In this document: piece after piece, positions 37,931-46,669 of the stretch | How positions within the stretch are numbered: the first letter of the stretch is position 1 | How the letters are laid out: every line of letters starts with the position of its first letter | Assembly (NCBI RefSeq): GCF_000829695.1 | Contig: NZ_BBNN01000029.1 | Location: 62,001 to 126,000, forward strand | From: Streptomyces sp. NBRC 110035 | Lineage (GTDB): Bacteria > Actinomycetota > Actinomycetes > Streptomycetales > Streptomycetaceae | Length of the DNA stretch: 64,000 nucleotides | Reading direction: 5' to 3' | Translations under genes and position numbers: made by a program | Notes under the pieces: generated by a model | Databases searched by the model: none | Told to the model about the DNA's origin: nothing | The model's input: the letters and a program-made list of their open reading frames with translations, nothing else

Positions 37931-38118
37931 GCCCCGGGCCCCCGCACGCGCGAAGCCGCCCGACCTCGACCCCGACCGACTCGGCCCGCGTCTTCCGGAC
38001 CCCACCTCTCCCCGACCCCGCACGCGCGAAGCCGCCGACGCCGACGCCGCGGCCAGGCCCGCTTCTGTCACGGTCCCCCACCCCCTGCCCCGGGCCCCCG
38101 CACGCGCGAAGCCGCCCG
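37931..38118. repeat. Dispersed direct repeats in a gene-free 351-bp gap
   Basis: A 32-bp sequence beginning GCCCCGGGCCCCCGCACGCG is present identically at 37931-37962 and 38087-38118. A shortened copy (CCCCGCACGCGCGAAGCCGC) is at 38015-38034. They fill the region between the unknown gene and the terminator of the second ABC operon. No gene is seen in 37841-38191. Confidence 0.85.
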
Positions 38119-38153
38119 GCGCCGGTGGCCCTCCTGGGCCTCCGGCGCCGGGC
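38114..38153 (-). terminator. Hairpin terminator of the second ABC operon
   Basis: GCCCGGCGCCGG (38114-38125) pairs with CCGGCGCCGGGC (38142-38153), with further GGCC/GGCC pairing inside. It lies 38 bp past the permease stop and overlaps the third repeat copy. Confidence 0.75.
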
Positions 38154-38191
38154 GTTCCCCCGCACCCCCCGTGTGCGGTGGCCGGCCGCGG

Positions 38192-40771
38192 CTACTCCGT
38201 GGCGATCGCGTTCAGGACGTTCATCCGGCCCGCCCGGAACGCCGGGACCAGGGCCGCGAACAGCCCCACGAAGGCCGAGGCGATGAACACACCGATGATC
38301 GTCGGCCACGGGATCTCGAGGACCTTCAGGCCCTCCAGCGCGAGGAGCTGCTGGGCGGTGGCGCCCCAGCCCATGCCGAGCCCCAGGCCCAGCAGGGCAC
38401 CGAAGAGGGCGATGACGACCGACTCCAGGCGGATCATGCGGCGCAGCTGGCGGCGCGAGAGACCGATGGCCCGCATCAGGCCGATCTCCCTCGTCCGCTC
38501 GACCACCGACAGGGCCAGGGTGTTCACCACACCCAGGACCGCGACGACGATCGCCAGGGCCAGCAGGCCGTAGATCATGTTCAGCAGCTGGCCGATCTGG
38601 TCCTCGAGTGCTTCCTTGTAGTCGGTCTGGTCGCGCACGGTGTACTGCGGGTAGCCGCGCAGCGAGTCCTTCAGCGCCGTGTACGCAGCCTCCTGCTGCC
38701 CCTCCTTCGCCGTGGCGAAGAGCAGCGTGTCCAGCGGCAGCCTGTCGGCCGGGACGTACGTCGCGAGGGTGTCGATCGACGTGTAGATCGCACCCGCGTC
38801 GACCACGGCCTCGCTGCTGGTGATCGCCCGGACGGTCAGGGTGCCGGTCTCCCCGTCCTTGAACGCGACGTCGATCGTCGAGCCGAGGCCGATGCCGTGG
38901 TCCTCGGCGAACTTCTCGTGGACGGACATCGAGTCGGGCCGGTAGGCGTCGGAGAGCTTCCCCTCCACCGTCTCCACCCGCAGGTCGGTGGCGTACGTCG
39001 GGTCGGCCGCCGTGATTGCCGTGTCCTCGAGCCGCTTCCCGTCGGGTGTGGTGAAGTCCGCCTCGGTCCACTTGTACTCGGTGACGCGCTCCAGCTCCGG
39101 GGTGTCCTGCACCGCCTTCACCGCCTGCGGGGTGAGGAGCTGGCCGCTGTCGGACTGGATGATGAAGTCCGTGCCGACGGTCTTGTCGAGCTCGTCGGTG
39201 GCGGAGGCCACCATGGACGAGCCGACCACCGACAGGCACGCCACCAGGGCCAGCCCGATCATCAGCGCGGCACCGGTGGCGCCGGTGCGGCGCGGGTTGC
39301 GCAGCGCGTTGCGCTCGGCCATCCGCCCCACGGGGCCGAAGACCCGCAGCACGACGACGCCCAGCACCCGGACCACACCGCCGGCGAGCAGCGGGCCGAT
39401 GAGCACGAACCCGATCAGCGAGAGCACCACGCCCAGGCCCAGCCACATCGATCCCTCGGCGGCCTTGTCCGCCGCCGAGGCGAGGTACAGCGCGAACGCG
39501 CCGACCGCGGTCAGGAACGTGCCGATGCCACCCCGGATCCGGCCGGCCCTGGCGTCCGCGGGGGCACCCGCGTCACGCAGCGCGGCCATCGGGGAGATCT
39601 TCCCGGCCCGTCGCGCGGGCAGGTAGGCGGCCAGGACGGTGACGACGACCCCCAGGAGCAGTCCGACCACCGGGGTCGTCCAGGCGACCGTGAGGTCGTC
39701 GGTGGACAGCTCCATGCCGACCGCGCCCATGAGCTTCATCAGCCCGACCGCGAGCCCGACGCCCGCGACCACCCCGAGCACCGACCCGACGAGGCCGAGG
39801 AGCAGCGCCTCGATCAGCACCGAACGGTTGACCTGCTTGCGGGAGGAGCCGATGGCCCGCATCAGGCCGATCTCCCGGGTGCGCTGGGCGACCAGCATGG
39901 AGAACGTGTTGATGATCAGGAAGATGCCGACGAGGAACGCGATCGCGGCGAAGCCGAGCATCGCGTACTTCAGGACGCTCATGAAGCCCTCGACGTCCTG
40001 CTGCCCGGCCTCCGTGCTCTCCTTGGCGGTCAGCACCTTGTAGTCGCCGCCCAGAGCGGCCACGACGTTCTGCTTCAGCTGTGCGTCGCTGACGCCGTCG
40101 GCGGCCGTGGCGTTGACGTTGGTGAAGACACCGCTCTCACCGATCAGGGCCTGCTGGGCGGTCGGCGTGTCCAGGAAGAAGATCGCGGCGCCGGGGTTGG
40201 TGACGGTGAAGTCGGTGATGCCGGAGATCTTCGCGGTGTGCGAGCCGACCACGCTGATGACACTGATCGCGTCACCGAGCTCCAGGCCGTGCTTGTCGGC
40301 GGTGTCGGCGTCCACCATGACCTGGTCGGGGCCCTCGGGCGGCGCACCGGAGGTGATCTTCATGGTGCGGGCGTCGTTGGCGGTCCAGTTGCCGACGATG
40401 GTCGGGCCGCCGCTGGTGGGCGAGAGGCTCTCCTTGTCGCGGTCGACGACGGTCAGCGCGGTGGAGTGCAACGCCCCCTCGGCCGACTTCACCCCGTCCA
40501 CGTCCCGCACCCGGGCGAGCACGGACTCCGCGACGACCGGCGGCTTGCCGGTGTCGGAGGTGGTCTCGCCGCCGTCGGAGGCGTCCTTGGCGCTGACCGT
40601 GACGTCCGACGCGGTGGCCGCGAACAGCTTGTCGAACGTCGTCGACATCGTGTCCGTGAACACCAGCGTCCCGGACACGAACGCCACCGACAGCAGCACC
40701 GCCACCGCCGACAGCGCCATCCGTCCCTTGTGCGCGAGGAAGTTGCGCATCGAGGTCTTCAGCACGGTCAT
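38192..40771 (-). CDS. FtsX/MacB-type ABC transporter permease (second system)
   Basis: An 859-residue permease with an N-terminal helix (MALSAVAVLLSVAFVSGTLV) and a MacB-like extracytoplasmic domain. FtsX core 1: FAAIAFLVGIFLIINTFSML, MRAIGSSRKQVNRSVLIEAL. A central helix pair follows around residues 420-460. FtsX core 2: MIYGLLALAIVVAVLGVVNT, LMRAIGLSRRQLRRMIRLES. The layout is the same as in the permease at 12968. The start ATG overlaps the ATPase stop (ATGA), so the pair is coupled. The substrate is unknown. Confidence 0.92.
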   Translation of the reverse strand: MTVLKTSMRNFLAHKGRMALSAVAVLLSVAFVSGTLVFTDTMSTTFDKLFAATASDVTVSAKDASDGGETTSDTGKPPVVAESVLARVRDVDGVKSAEGALHSTALTVVDRDKESLSPTSGGPTIVGNWTANDARTMKITSGAPPEGPDQVMVDADTADKHGLELGDAISVISVVGSHTAKISGITDFTVTNPGAAIFFLDTPTAQQALIGESGVFTNVNATAADGVSDAQLKQNVVAALGGDYKVLTAKESTEAGQQDVEGFMSVLKYAMLGFAAIAFLVGIFLIINTFSMLVAQRTREIGLMRAIGSSRKQVNRSVLIEALLLGLVGSVLGVVAGVGLAVGLMKLMGAVGMELSTDDLTVAWTTPVVGLLLGVVVTVLAAYLPARRAGKISPMAALRDAGAPADARAGRIRGGIGTFLTAVGAFALYLASAADKAAEGSMWLGLGVVLSLIGFVLIGPLLAGGVVRVLGVVVLRVFGPVGRMAERNALRNPRRTGATGAALMIGLALVACLSVVGSSMVASATDELDKTVGTDFIIQSDSGQLLTPQAVKAVQDTPELERVTEYKWTEADFTTPDGKRLEDTAITAADPTYATDLRVETVEGKLSDAYRPDSMSVHEKFAEDHGIGLGSTIDVAFKDGETGTLTVRAITSSEAVVDAGAIYTSIDTLATYVPADRLPLDTLLFATAKEGQQEAAYTALKDSLRGYPQYTVRDQTDYKEALEDQIGQLLNMIYGLLALAIVVAVLGVVNTLALSVVERTREIGLMRAIGLSRRQLRRMIRLESVVIALFGALLGLGLGMGWGATAQQLLALEGLKVLEIPWPTIIGVFIASAFVGLFAALVPAFRAGRMNVLNAIATE

Positions 40772-41556
40772 GACGTACGCCCCCGGGCGTCGAAGTCCTT
40801 CATGCGGTCCAGGACCTGCTCGGCCGTCGGCTTGTGCATCTCGTCGACGATGCGGCCGTCGGCGAGGTACAGCACCCGGTCCGCGTAGGAGGCGGCGACC
40901 GGGTCGTGCGTGACCATCACGATGGTCTGGCCCAGGTCGTCGACCGAGCGGCGCAGGAAGCCGAGGACCTCGGCGCCCGCGCGCGAGTCGAGGTTTCCGG
41001 TCGGCTCGTCACCGAAGATGATCTCCGGCCGGGCCGCCAGGGCCCGCGCCACCGCCACCCGCTGCTGCTGCCCGCCGGAGAGCTGGGTGGGCCGGTGCCT
41101 CAGCCGGTCGGACAGTCCGACGGTCTCCACCACCCGGTCCAGCCACGGCTGGTCCGGCTTGCGGCCGGCGATGTCCATGGGAAGCGTGATGTTCTCGATC
41201 GCGTTCAGCGTCGGCAGCAGGTTGAACGCCTGGAAGATGAAGCCGATCCGGTCCCGGCGCAGCCGCGTCAGCTTCTTGTCCTTCAGCCCGGTGATCTCCG
41301 TCTCGTCCAGGTGGATCTGCCCGCTGGTCACCGTGTCGAGCCCGGCCAGGCAGTGCATCAGCGTGGACTTGCCGGACCCCGACGGGCCCATGATCGCGGT
41401 GAACCGGCCGCGGGCGATGTCCACGTCCACGTGGTCGAGGGCGACGACGCGGGTCTCCCCGGACCCGTATGCCTTCACGACCTGCCGGGCCCGCGCGGCA
41501 ACGGCCGTGCGCCCACCGGTTCCTCCGTGCTTGGGAAGGGTCACAGCCGATGTCAC
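40768..41556 (-). CDS. ABC transporter ATP-binding protein (second system)
   Basis: A 262-residue ATPase with Walker A GPSGSGKST, Q-loop FIFQAFNLLPTL, signature LSGGQQQRVAVARAL, Walker B IIFGDEPTGNLDS and H-loop VMVTHDP. GTG start with AGGAG 9 nt upstream. Over its whole length it is nearly alignable without gaps to the ATPase at 12110-12880, so the two systems are recent paralogues or have exchanged sequence. The 530-bp region upstream is its likely control region. Confidence 0.93.
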   Translation of the reverse strand: MTSAVTLPKHGGTGGRTAVAARARQVVKAYGSGETRVVALDHVDVDIARGRFTAIMGPSGSGKSTLMHCLAGLDTVTSGQIHLDETEITGLKDKKLTRLRRDRIGFIFQAFNLLPTLNAIENITLPMDIAGRKPDQPWLDRVVETVGLSDRLRHRPTQLSGGQQQRVAVARALAARPEIIFGDEPTGNLDSRAGAEVLGFLRRSVDDLGQTIVMVTHDPVAASYADRVLYLADGRIVDEMHKPTAEQVLDRMKDFDARGRTS

Positions 41557-42086
41557 GGTAAGTCTCCTATGTCGGTCGGCAAGAGGGAAAGCGGTGCCCG
41601 CGCGACCGCCGTCGTGCCCGACGGCCGCTCCGTGCGTGTTCGTTCGACGTGATGCAGTCTGGCGGCGGGGAGGGCCGGGCGCCCTGGTGCCCGGCGCAGT
41701 CTTCCTCGGGGGAAAACCCCACCCCCCGGTGGTGTGCTCGCCGCCCCCCAGCGGCGTAAAGCCAGGTTAAGAACCGACCCCGCCCCGTCTCGTCCTCCGC
41801 CGGTACGAGCCCTCCCCGAGCCGTAGTACGGAGGTACCCCTAGGGGCTCTCCACCGGCAGGCGGAGCACTTCTCGGGGTTCCTCCTCCTGAGGTCCCGGC
41901 CAGCCTCCACCCTCACCCCACGTCAGGGTCAAGTACCGCAGCGGCGAACGGACCTGGGGAAACAGCCGCGGCCGCGGAGCCGGGGCACACGGACGGGGGC
42001 CGGGTCCGGCCGGATACGCGTATCCGGCCGGACCCGGCCCCCCCCACCCCGCCCTCCGCCTCAGCGGCGGGGACGGGAACGACGGA
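41557..42086. other. 530-bp intergenic region with operator-like and palindromic elements
   Basis: No gene is seen. Visible structures are a perfect CCCCTAGGGG palindrome at 41837-41846, a GGGTGGGGTTTTCCCCCGAGG hairpin-like segment (minus strand, about 41707-41727), and the long palindrome at 41995-42042. The promoter of the ABC operon should lie at the left end. Confidence 0.55.
41995..42042. terminator. 48-bp perfect palindrome
   Basis: Every base from 41995 to 42042 is complementary to its mirror around ACGCGT (arms of 24, starting GGGGGCCGGGTCCGG). It lies 45 bp after the stop of the minus-strand gene at 42087 and is most simply its terminator. A perfect palindrome of this length without a loop is rare and recombination-prone. 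Confidence 0.8.
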
Positions 42087-44681
42087 TCAGAGCAGCCCGT
42101 CCCACATCTGCTCCAGCAGCACCGACCACCAGCTCTCCGGCGAACCGAGCGCCGCGGGATCCAGCGCCGTCAGCTGCATCTGGAAGTCGACGGTCCAGCG
42201 GCCCGCCTGCTCCTGGTTCAGCCCGAACCGCAGCCGCCACATCCGCCCCAGCAACGCCAGACAGCGCGCGAACTCCGGCAGCCCCGTGTTCACGAACTGC
42301 GGCGGTACGGGCGCACCGCCCGGCCCCGCCTCCACCGGCACCGCGACGATGTTCGCCGTGCCGTACTGCACACAGATCGCCTTGCCGAAGTCGCTGCCCA
42401 TGACGAGGTACGAGCCCGCGTCCGACGCCGGCTGCACACCCCGCTCCGCGGCCAGCTCCGCCAGGGTCGGCACCGGACGGCCCGGCTGGGCCTGCGCCCA
42501 GAAGAACGGACCCATGTCCAGCGGCAGCCCGGCCACCACCAGCGTGTGCGCCACCACCGGCGGCACCCCCTGCCGGGACACCGCCTGCTGCTCGAACCGG
42601 AACACCCCCGGCCCGAACGCCCCCGCCAGCTCCTGCCCGACGGCCTCCGGCGGAAGCGGCGGCGCCGGCTGCACCGGCGTCAACGGCGCGCGCACCGGCG
42701 CCGGCCGGGCGGGCCCGTCCGCCACCTGGTGCAACTCACCCTGATGGACGAGCAGTTGCTGCATGCCCTGCTGCCGGCTCGCATGATCCGTGCCGTACGG
42801 CGCGATGTTCGTGATCCGCGCCTGCGGCCACTGCTCCCGGATCATCCGCGCACAGTACGCGCCCGGCAGCTGGCACGACTCCAACTCCGTGTGCAGTTCC
42901 AGCACCTGATCCGGCGGCACGTTCATCGCCCGCAGCTCGTGGAAGATCTGCCACTCCGGATGCGGCGTGCCCGGCGCCGAACGCCGGATCAGCTGCTGCT
43001 CGGAACCGTCCTGCGCGCGGTAGCGCAGCACGGCCTGATAACCGGGACCGACCGTCGGCTGCCCGACCGGCTGCGGCGGATAGCCGTAGGCCGGCGGCCG
43101 ACCGGGCCCGGGCACACCCGGCGGCACCGCCCCCGGCGTTCCGGGCGGCATCCCGCCGGGCACCCCCGGCGGGGCGGGGGGCGGTGGCACACCCGGGCCA
43201 CCGGGGGCCGAGGGCGGCGGAGGCGTACCGGGCCCACCGACAGGAGGGCCCGCCAGCACGGTCTCCGCGTGATGCACGGGACCACGCCCGCCCGCCGCGG
43301 CCCCCGGAACCCCCGGAGCGCCGGGCGGATGCGGCGCACCCGGAACGCCGGGAGGCCCGGGAGGCTGCGGCGCACCCGGAACGCCGGGAGGGCCGGGAGG
43401 CTGCGGCGCACCGGCACCCGGTCGGCCGGGGTCGGCGAACATCGTCACGGCGTGATGGACGCCGCCGGGCGGCGTGCCCGGCGCAGGCGGGGCACCGGGC
43501 GGAGGCGTCGGGGCCCCGGGCGGCTGCGGACCGCCCGGGGGACCTCCCTGGCCTGCCGGACCTCCCTGGCCGTCGAAACCGCCGAGGCCGTTGGACCCCA
43601 GGGACGACACCAGCTGCGTCGGCATGTACCCGCCCGCCGGACCGCCCGGCGCGCCGGCCCCCGAGGGGGGCGCCGACGGAGGCGGCGGCGTACCCCCCGG
43701 CCGCGCACCCGGCGCACCCGGCGTACCCGGGGCTCCCGGCGCTCCCGGCGGAGGCGGCGGCGTCGGACCCGCGGGACGGTGCGGGGGTGCCGCCTTGCTG
43801 GTCGCGGCGTCGGCGGTGTCCGCGGCGTCCTGTGCCGGCGGAGGCGTACCGGGAGCCTCCGGCGCACCCGGCGGAGTCTGCGCGTCCGCGTCCTGCAGCG
43901 CCGGCGTCAGCGCCGTAGGCGGCAGCTGGCTGCCCCCCGACATCAGCGCCGTGGGGGCGTCCGCCGCCGACGCCGAGGGCGGCGGCGTGCCGTCGTCGGA
44001 CCCGCTCAGCGGCGGCGCGAACACGGTGACCGGGAGCGGCACCGAACCGTCCTCACCGGCGTCGGCGTTCGTGTCCGTACCGGCCCACGGCGTCGCCCCG
44101 GCCGGAGTGCCCGCACCGGTCCCCGCCGGGGAGCCGTCCCCGCCGGCAGCGGGCCAGGCGGCACCACTCCCGGGCGCCGCCGGCGCACCCGGCACCGCGG
44201 CACCGGCGGCCGCGGCACCGGACCCGGCCGTACCGGACCCGCCGGATTCGCCCGCCGTCCCGGCCGTGCCCTCCGAGCCGTCCGACGTCTCCCCCCGCCG
44301 GTCCGGAATCCCCAGCCGGTCCGCCGCCTCCTGCAACCACTCCGGCGGACTCAGCAGGAACGACGTCTGGTTCAGGTCCACCCGCGCCGGAGCCGCCGGC
44401 GCCGGCCCTTCCGCCTCGTCCGTACGGGCGTACTCCTCCTCGTACCGGCGGATCACCTCGCCCACCGCCAGCGCGGGCCACAGCGTGGCCTCACCACTGT
44501 CCCGGGCGATCACCAGCCGCTGGCCACCGCCGTCCGACCGCGGCCCGTCCTCGCGGTCCTCCGCCCACACCACGAACCCGAGGCCGAACTCCCGCACCCG
44601 CACCTCACGGTGCTGATACGACGGCACTTCCCCGTTGACCCACTCCTCCGCACGCTCCTGCGCCTGCGCGAACGTCACCAT
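42087..44681 (-). CDS. Toxin/immunity-domain fusion: YrhB(Imm35)-like, Pro-rich linker, deaminase-like, SUKH-4
   Basis: An 864-residue protein. Residues about 1-90 (AQERAEEWVNGEVPSYQHRE, LGFVVWAEDREDG, ATLWPALAVGEVIRRYEEEY) fit the YrhB/Imm35 immunity fold. A low-complexity Pro/Gly/Ala region of about 440 residues follows. Then comes a deaminase-like domain with a possible zinc site: HPE in TPHPEWQIFHELRAM, and the cysteine pair in LESCQLPGAYC. The last 190 residues match a SUKH-4-type immunity domain (VVAHTLVVAGLPLDMGPFFW, GKAICVQYGTANIVAVPV, FARCLALLGRMWRLRFGLNQ). No signal peptide is present. It begins 9 bp after the stop of the WHH-SUKH gene, so the two form an operon. Domain names are from recollection of the polymorphic-toxin literature; activity is not shown. 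Confidence 0.75.
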   Translation of the reverse strand: MVTFAQAQERAEEWVNGEVPSYQHREVRVREFGLGFVVWAEDREDGPRSDGGGQRLVIARDSGEATLWPALAVGEVIRRYEEEYARTDEAEGPAPAAPARVDLNQTSFLLSPPEWLQEAADRLGIPDRRGETSDGSEGTAGTAGESGGSGTAGSGAAAAGAAVPGAPAAPGSGAAWPAAGGDGSPAGTGAGTPAGATPWAGTDTNADAGEDGSVPLPVTVFAPPLSGSDDGTPPPSASAADAPTALMSGGSQLPPTALTPALQDADAQTPPGAPEAPGTPPPAQDAADTADAATSKAAPPHRPAGPTPPPPPGAPGAPGTPGAPGARPGGTPPPPSAPPSGAGAPGGPAGGYMPTQLVSSLGSNGLGGFDGQGGPAGQGGPPGGPQPPGAPTPPPGAPPAPGTPPGGVHHAVTMFADPGRPGAGAPQPPGPPGVPGAPQPPGPPGVPGAPHPPGAPGVPGAAAGGRGPVHHAETVLAGPPVGGPGTPPPPSAPGGPGVPPPPAPPGVPGGMPPGTPGAVPPGVPGPGRPPAYGYPPQPVGQPTVGPGYQAVLRYRAQDGSEQQLIRRSAPGTPHPEWQIFHELRAMNVPPDQVLELHTELESCQLPGAYCARMIREQWPQARITNIAPYGTDHASRQQGMQQLLVHQGELHQVADGPARPAPVRAPLTPVQPAPPLPPEAVGQELAGAFGPGVFRFEQQAVSRQGVPPVVAHTLVVAGLPLDMGPFFWAQAQPGRPVPTLAELAAERGVQPASDAGSYLVMGSDFGKAICVQYGTANIVAVPVEAGPGGAPVPPQFVNTGLPEFARCLALLGRMWRLRFGLNQEQAGRWTVDFQMQLTALDPAALGSPESWWSVLLEQMWDGLL

Positions 44682-44690
44682 CGCCGGACC

Positions 44691-45677
44691 TCACTCCCCC
44701 GCAGCAACCGGAACGACCTGCGCGAAGCCGCCGTCCACCATCAGATTCGCCACCGTCTCCAGCTCCGGCGGCGACCCCGCCAGCCGGGCCAGGAACGCGT
44801 CGAAGTCGTCCCCGCACGGCAGCAGCAGCCGCTCCACCCGCTCCGCCGGCGGCCACGACGGATCCACGTCCCGCGCGTCGTCGTAGGCGCAGAACCACAC
44901 CGAACCCACCCGGTCGCCCCGCACCTTCACCGCCAGCAGACCTCCCTGGACGAAACCGACGGCCAGATAGTCCTTGGTCAGGTGATCACGCAGACACTTG
45001 TTGATGTACACCAGGTCGTTGACCGCGGCCTCGTCCCGCACCGTGAAGAACGGCTGGTCGACCAGCAGGCCCAGTTCGGCGTCCAGCGCCGTGCCCACCG
45101 GCGCGCAACCGCCCGCCGTCTTCAGGAACGACCGGTACGCGCCGGGCAGCCGGTAGCCGAGGTCCTCCTCGACGTTCAGCACCTGCGCCTCGGTCACCGC
45201 GAGCCCCGGCTTCGGCAGCCGGAAGTGCGCCGGACGCGTCTCCTGCAACGGCCGCGTGCCCCGCTTCTCCTGGTCCACGCCCGACGTCACCACCCCACCA
45301 TGGTGCCGCAGCAGCGCCTTCACCTCGACCGGCACCAGCTCCAGCCGCCGCGACGCCACCGCGTGGTGCCACGTCCAGCCGTGCGGCGTCGCCACCGCGG
45401 GCACCGTGCCCCACAGCTCGTGACCGGTCGCCGCCAGCGCCGCGTTCGCCGACACGTAGTCCGTCAGCCGCAGCTCGTCGACGCCGAAACCCTCCGGCGG
45501 CTCCGCGATCTCCGCCGCCGCCCGCGCGTAGGGCGAGAAATCGGGGTAACCGCGCTCGTCCACCCGTACCCCTCTCGGGTGACGGGCCGCCCGCACCGGA
45601 TCCGGGAAGTGCACGACCTGCCCGGCATAGGCCGCATTCGGCGGCACGGCTCTCTGTCCGAGCCGACCTGTCGTCAT
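44691..45677 (-). CDS. WHH-type HNH nuclease domain fused to SMI1/KNR4 (SUKH) domain
   Basis: A 328-residue protein; ATG with AGGGGG 8 nt upstream. Residues about 43-130 carry the toxin-nuclease pattern: GYPDFSPYARAAAEI lead-in, then HGWTWHHAVASRRLELVP (WHH at 103-105) and LLRHHGG. The family usually has LVPxxLHxxxxHxGG; here the first His is Lys (VEVKALLRHHGG), so nuclease activity is doubtful. Residues about 155-310 are a SUKH superfamily immunity domain (VLNVEEDLGYRLPGAYRSFL, TAGGCAPVG, FDAFLARLAGSPPELE). Nuclease and immunity modules in one chain suggest a neutralised or repurposed toxin. First gene of a two-gene operon. Confidence 0.8.
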   Translation of the reverse strand: MTTGRLGQRAVPPNAAYAGQVVHFPDPVRAARHPRGVRVDERGYPDFSPYARAAAEIAEPPEGFGVDELRLTDYVSANAALAATGHELWGTVPAVATPHGWTWHHAVASRRLELVPVEVKALLRHHGGVVTSGVDQEKRGTRPLQETRPAHFRLPKPGLAVTEAQVLNVEEDLGYRLPGAYRSFLKTAGGCAPVGTALDAELGLLVDQPFFTVRDEAAVNDLVYINKCLRDHLTKDYLAVGFVQGGLLAVKVRGDRVGSVWFCAYDDARDVDPSWPPAERVERLLLPCGDDFDAFLARLAGSPPELETVANLMVDGGFAQVVPVAAGE

Positions 45678-45900
45678 GGCGGTTGCCCCCTGCGGCACTC
45701 TGTACGCACCGCGCCGACCACCATCGTGCCGTCACGGAGCGTATTCGACTGTCACGTCTGTCTCGACTGCTTGACGCCGCCACCCCCACCGGCGCCCCGC
45801 ACGCCGTCCGTACGGTTCACCGCAGGAATCGCGACACCAACAGCCTATGCGGTACGACGGCACCGGTCACCGGGCACCGGCCGCCGGCCCGTCCGCTTCC

Positions 45901-45915
45901 GTGACCAAACGTCAC
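45901..45915. promoter_or_regulatory. GTGAC-N5-GTCAC operator candidate between divergent toxin-type genes
   Basis: Perfect 5-bp arms with spacer CAAAC lie in the 354-bp divergent promoter region. A further GTGAC follows 6 bp later. The 10-mer GGCACTCTGT also occurs twice in this region (45694-45703 and 45986-45995), near each divergent start. Confidence 0.45.
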
Positions 45916-46031
45916 CCTCCCGTGACAGCTCGCCCAAAGCTGGGCGTGTCGCCCCGCCCCAGCTTCCCCATCAGCCGCGCCGTTTGGCACTCTGTGACCT
46001 TCCGGGGGAGGCACGGGAGGGGAAGGCGATC

Positions 46032-46550
46032 ATGAACATGACTCAAACAGGAGCACCGGCGGGACACCCCGCCGACCCGCGCGGCGGCGACCCCCGCATC
46101 GGCTGGAGCAGCACCGACGCCGCCCGCACCCCCCTCCTCCACCACCGCCGCGACGGCATCCTGCCCACCATCGCCGCCGCCCTCTCCATCCGCGGCACCA
46201 CCCTCACCGGCACCGCCGCCCGCGCCGACAGGCCCCCCGAACTGCACCCCCTCGTCCAGGATTTCCTCGACACCCTCACCAGCGGCCAACGCGACCGCTT
46301 CACCGGCCGCTGCGCCGAGACGATCCTCATCTCCCGGCACCTCACCGCCGCCGACTCCGCGCGCAGCAAACGCGCCGCACGCAAACCCATGACCAACGGC
46401 GAAGCGCGCAAAGCACTCAAACACGCCAAGCTCACCGCCCGTCACATCCGCGAGGACGGCGACCCCCTCCACGGCGGCTACGCCGCCCCCTGCCGGGCCT
46501 GCACCGCCCTCGCCGCCCACTTCGGCGTCCGCGTCGTCGACCCCGGGTGA
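46032..46550 (+). CDS. YwqJ-like putative nucleic-acid/nucleotide deaminase
   Basis: A 172-residue protein; ATG with GGGAGGGGAAGG upstream. The C-terminal 100 residues show the two zinc-binding blocks of the YwqJ-like deaminase family: GRCAETILISRHL (C-A-E replacing H-A-E) and GYAAPCRACTALAAHFGV (PCxxC). In polymorphic toxin systems this family is a C-terminal toxin domain. Here it is a free-standing small protein without secretion or delivery domains, followed by a SUKH-3 gene. It may be a deaminase-immunity pair or a domesticated enzyme. Confidence 0.85.
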   Translation: MNMTQTGAPAGHPADPRGGDPRIGWSSTDAARTPLLHHRRDGILPTIAAALSIRGTTLTGTAARADRPPELHPLVQDFLDTLTSGQRDRFTGRCAETILISRHLTAADSARSKRAARKPMTNGEARKALKHAKLTARHIREDGDPLHGGYAAPCRACTALAAHFGVRVVDPG

Positions 46551-46669
46551 ACCCGTCCGGTGAGTGATTCCGTACGCCCGGTCCGTATCCACCCCTGAGC
46601 CACGCACCACCGCCACCCGGCCGGCCCCCACCCCCCACCGGCCGCACCACCACGACGAACGAACGGCAG

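Noticed and set aside
37931..38118. CRISPR array
   Set aside because: Only two full repeats with unequal spacing and a truncated third copy, no spacers of constant length and no cas genes.
42546..46550. 1334-codon open frame on the plus strand across the toxin/immunity cluster
   Set aside because: Arg/His/Pro-rich translation over most of its length. Only the last 172 codons (from 46032) are a real gene in that frame.
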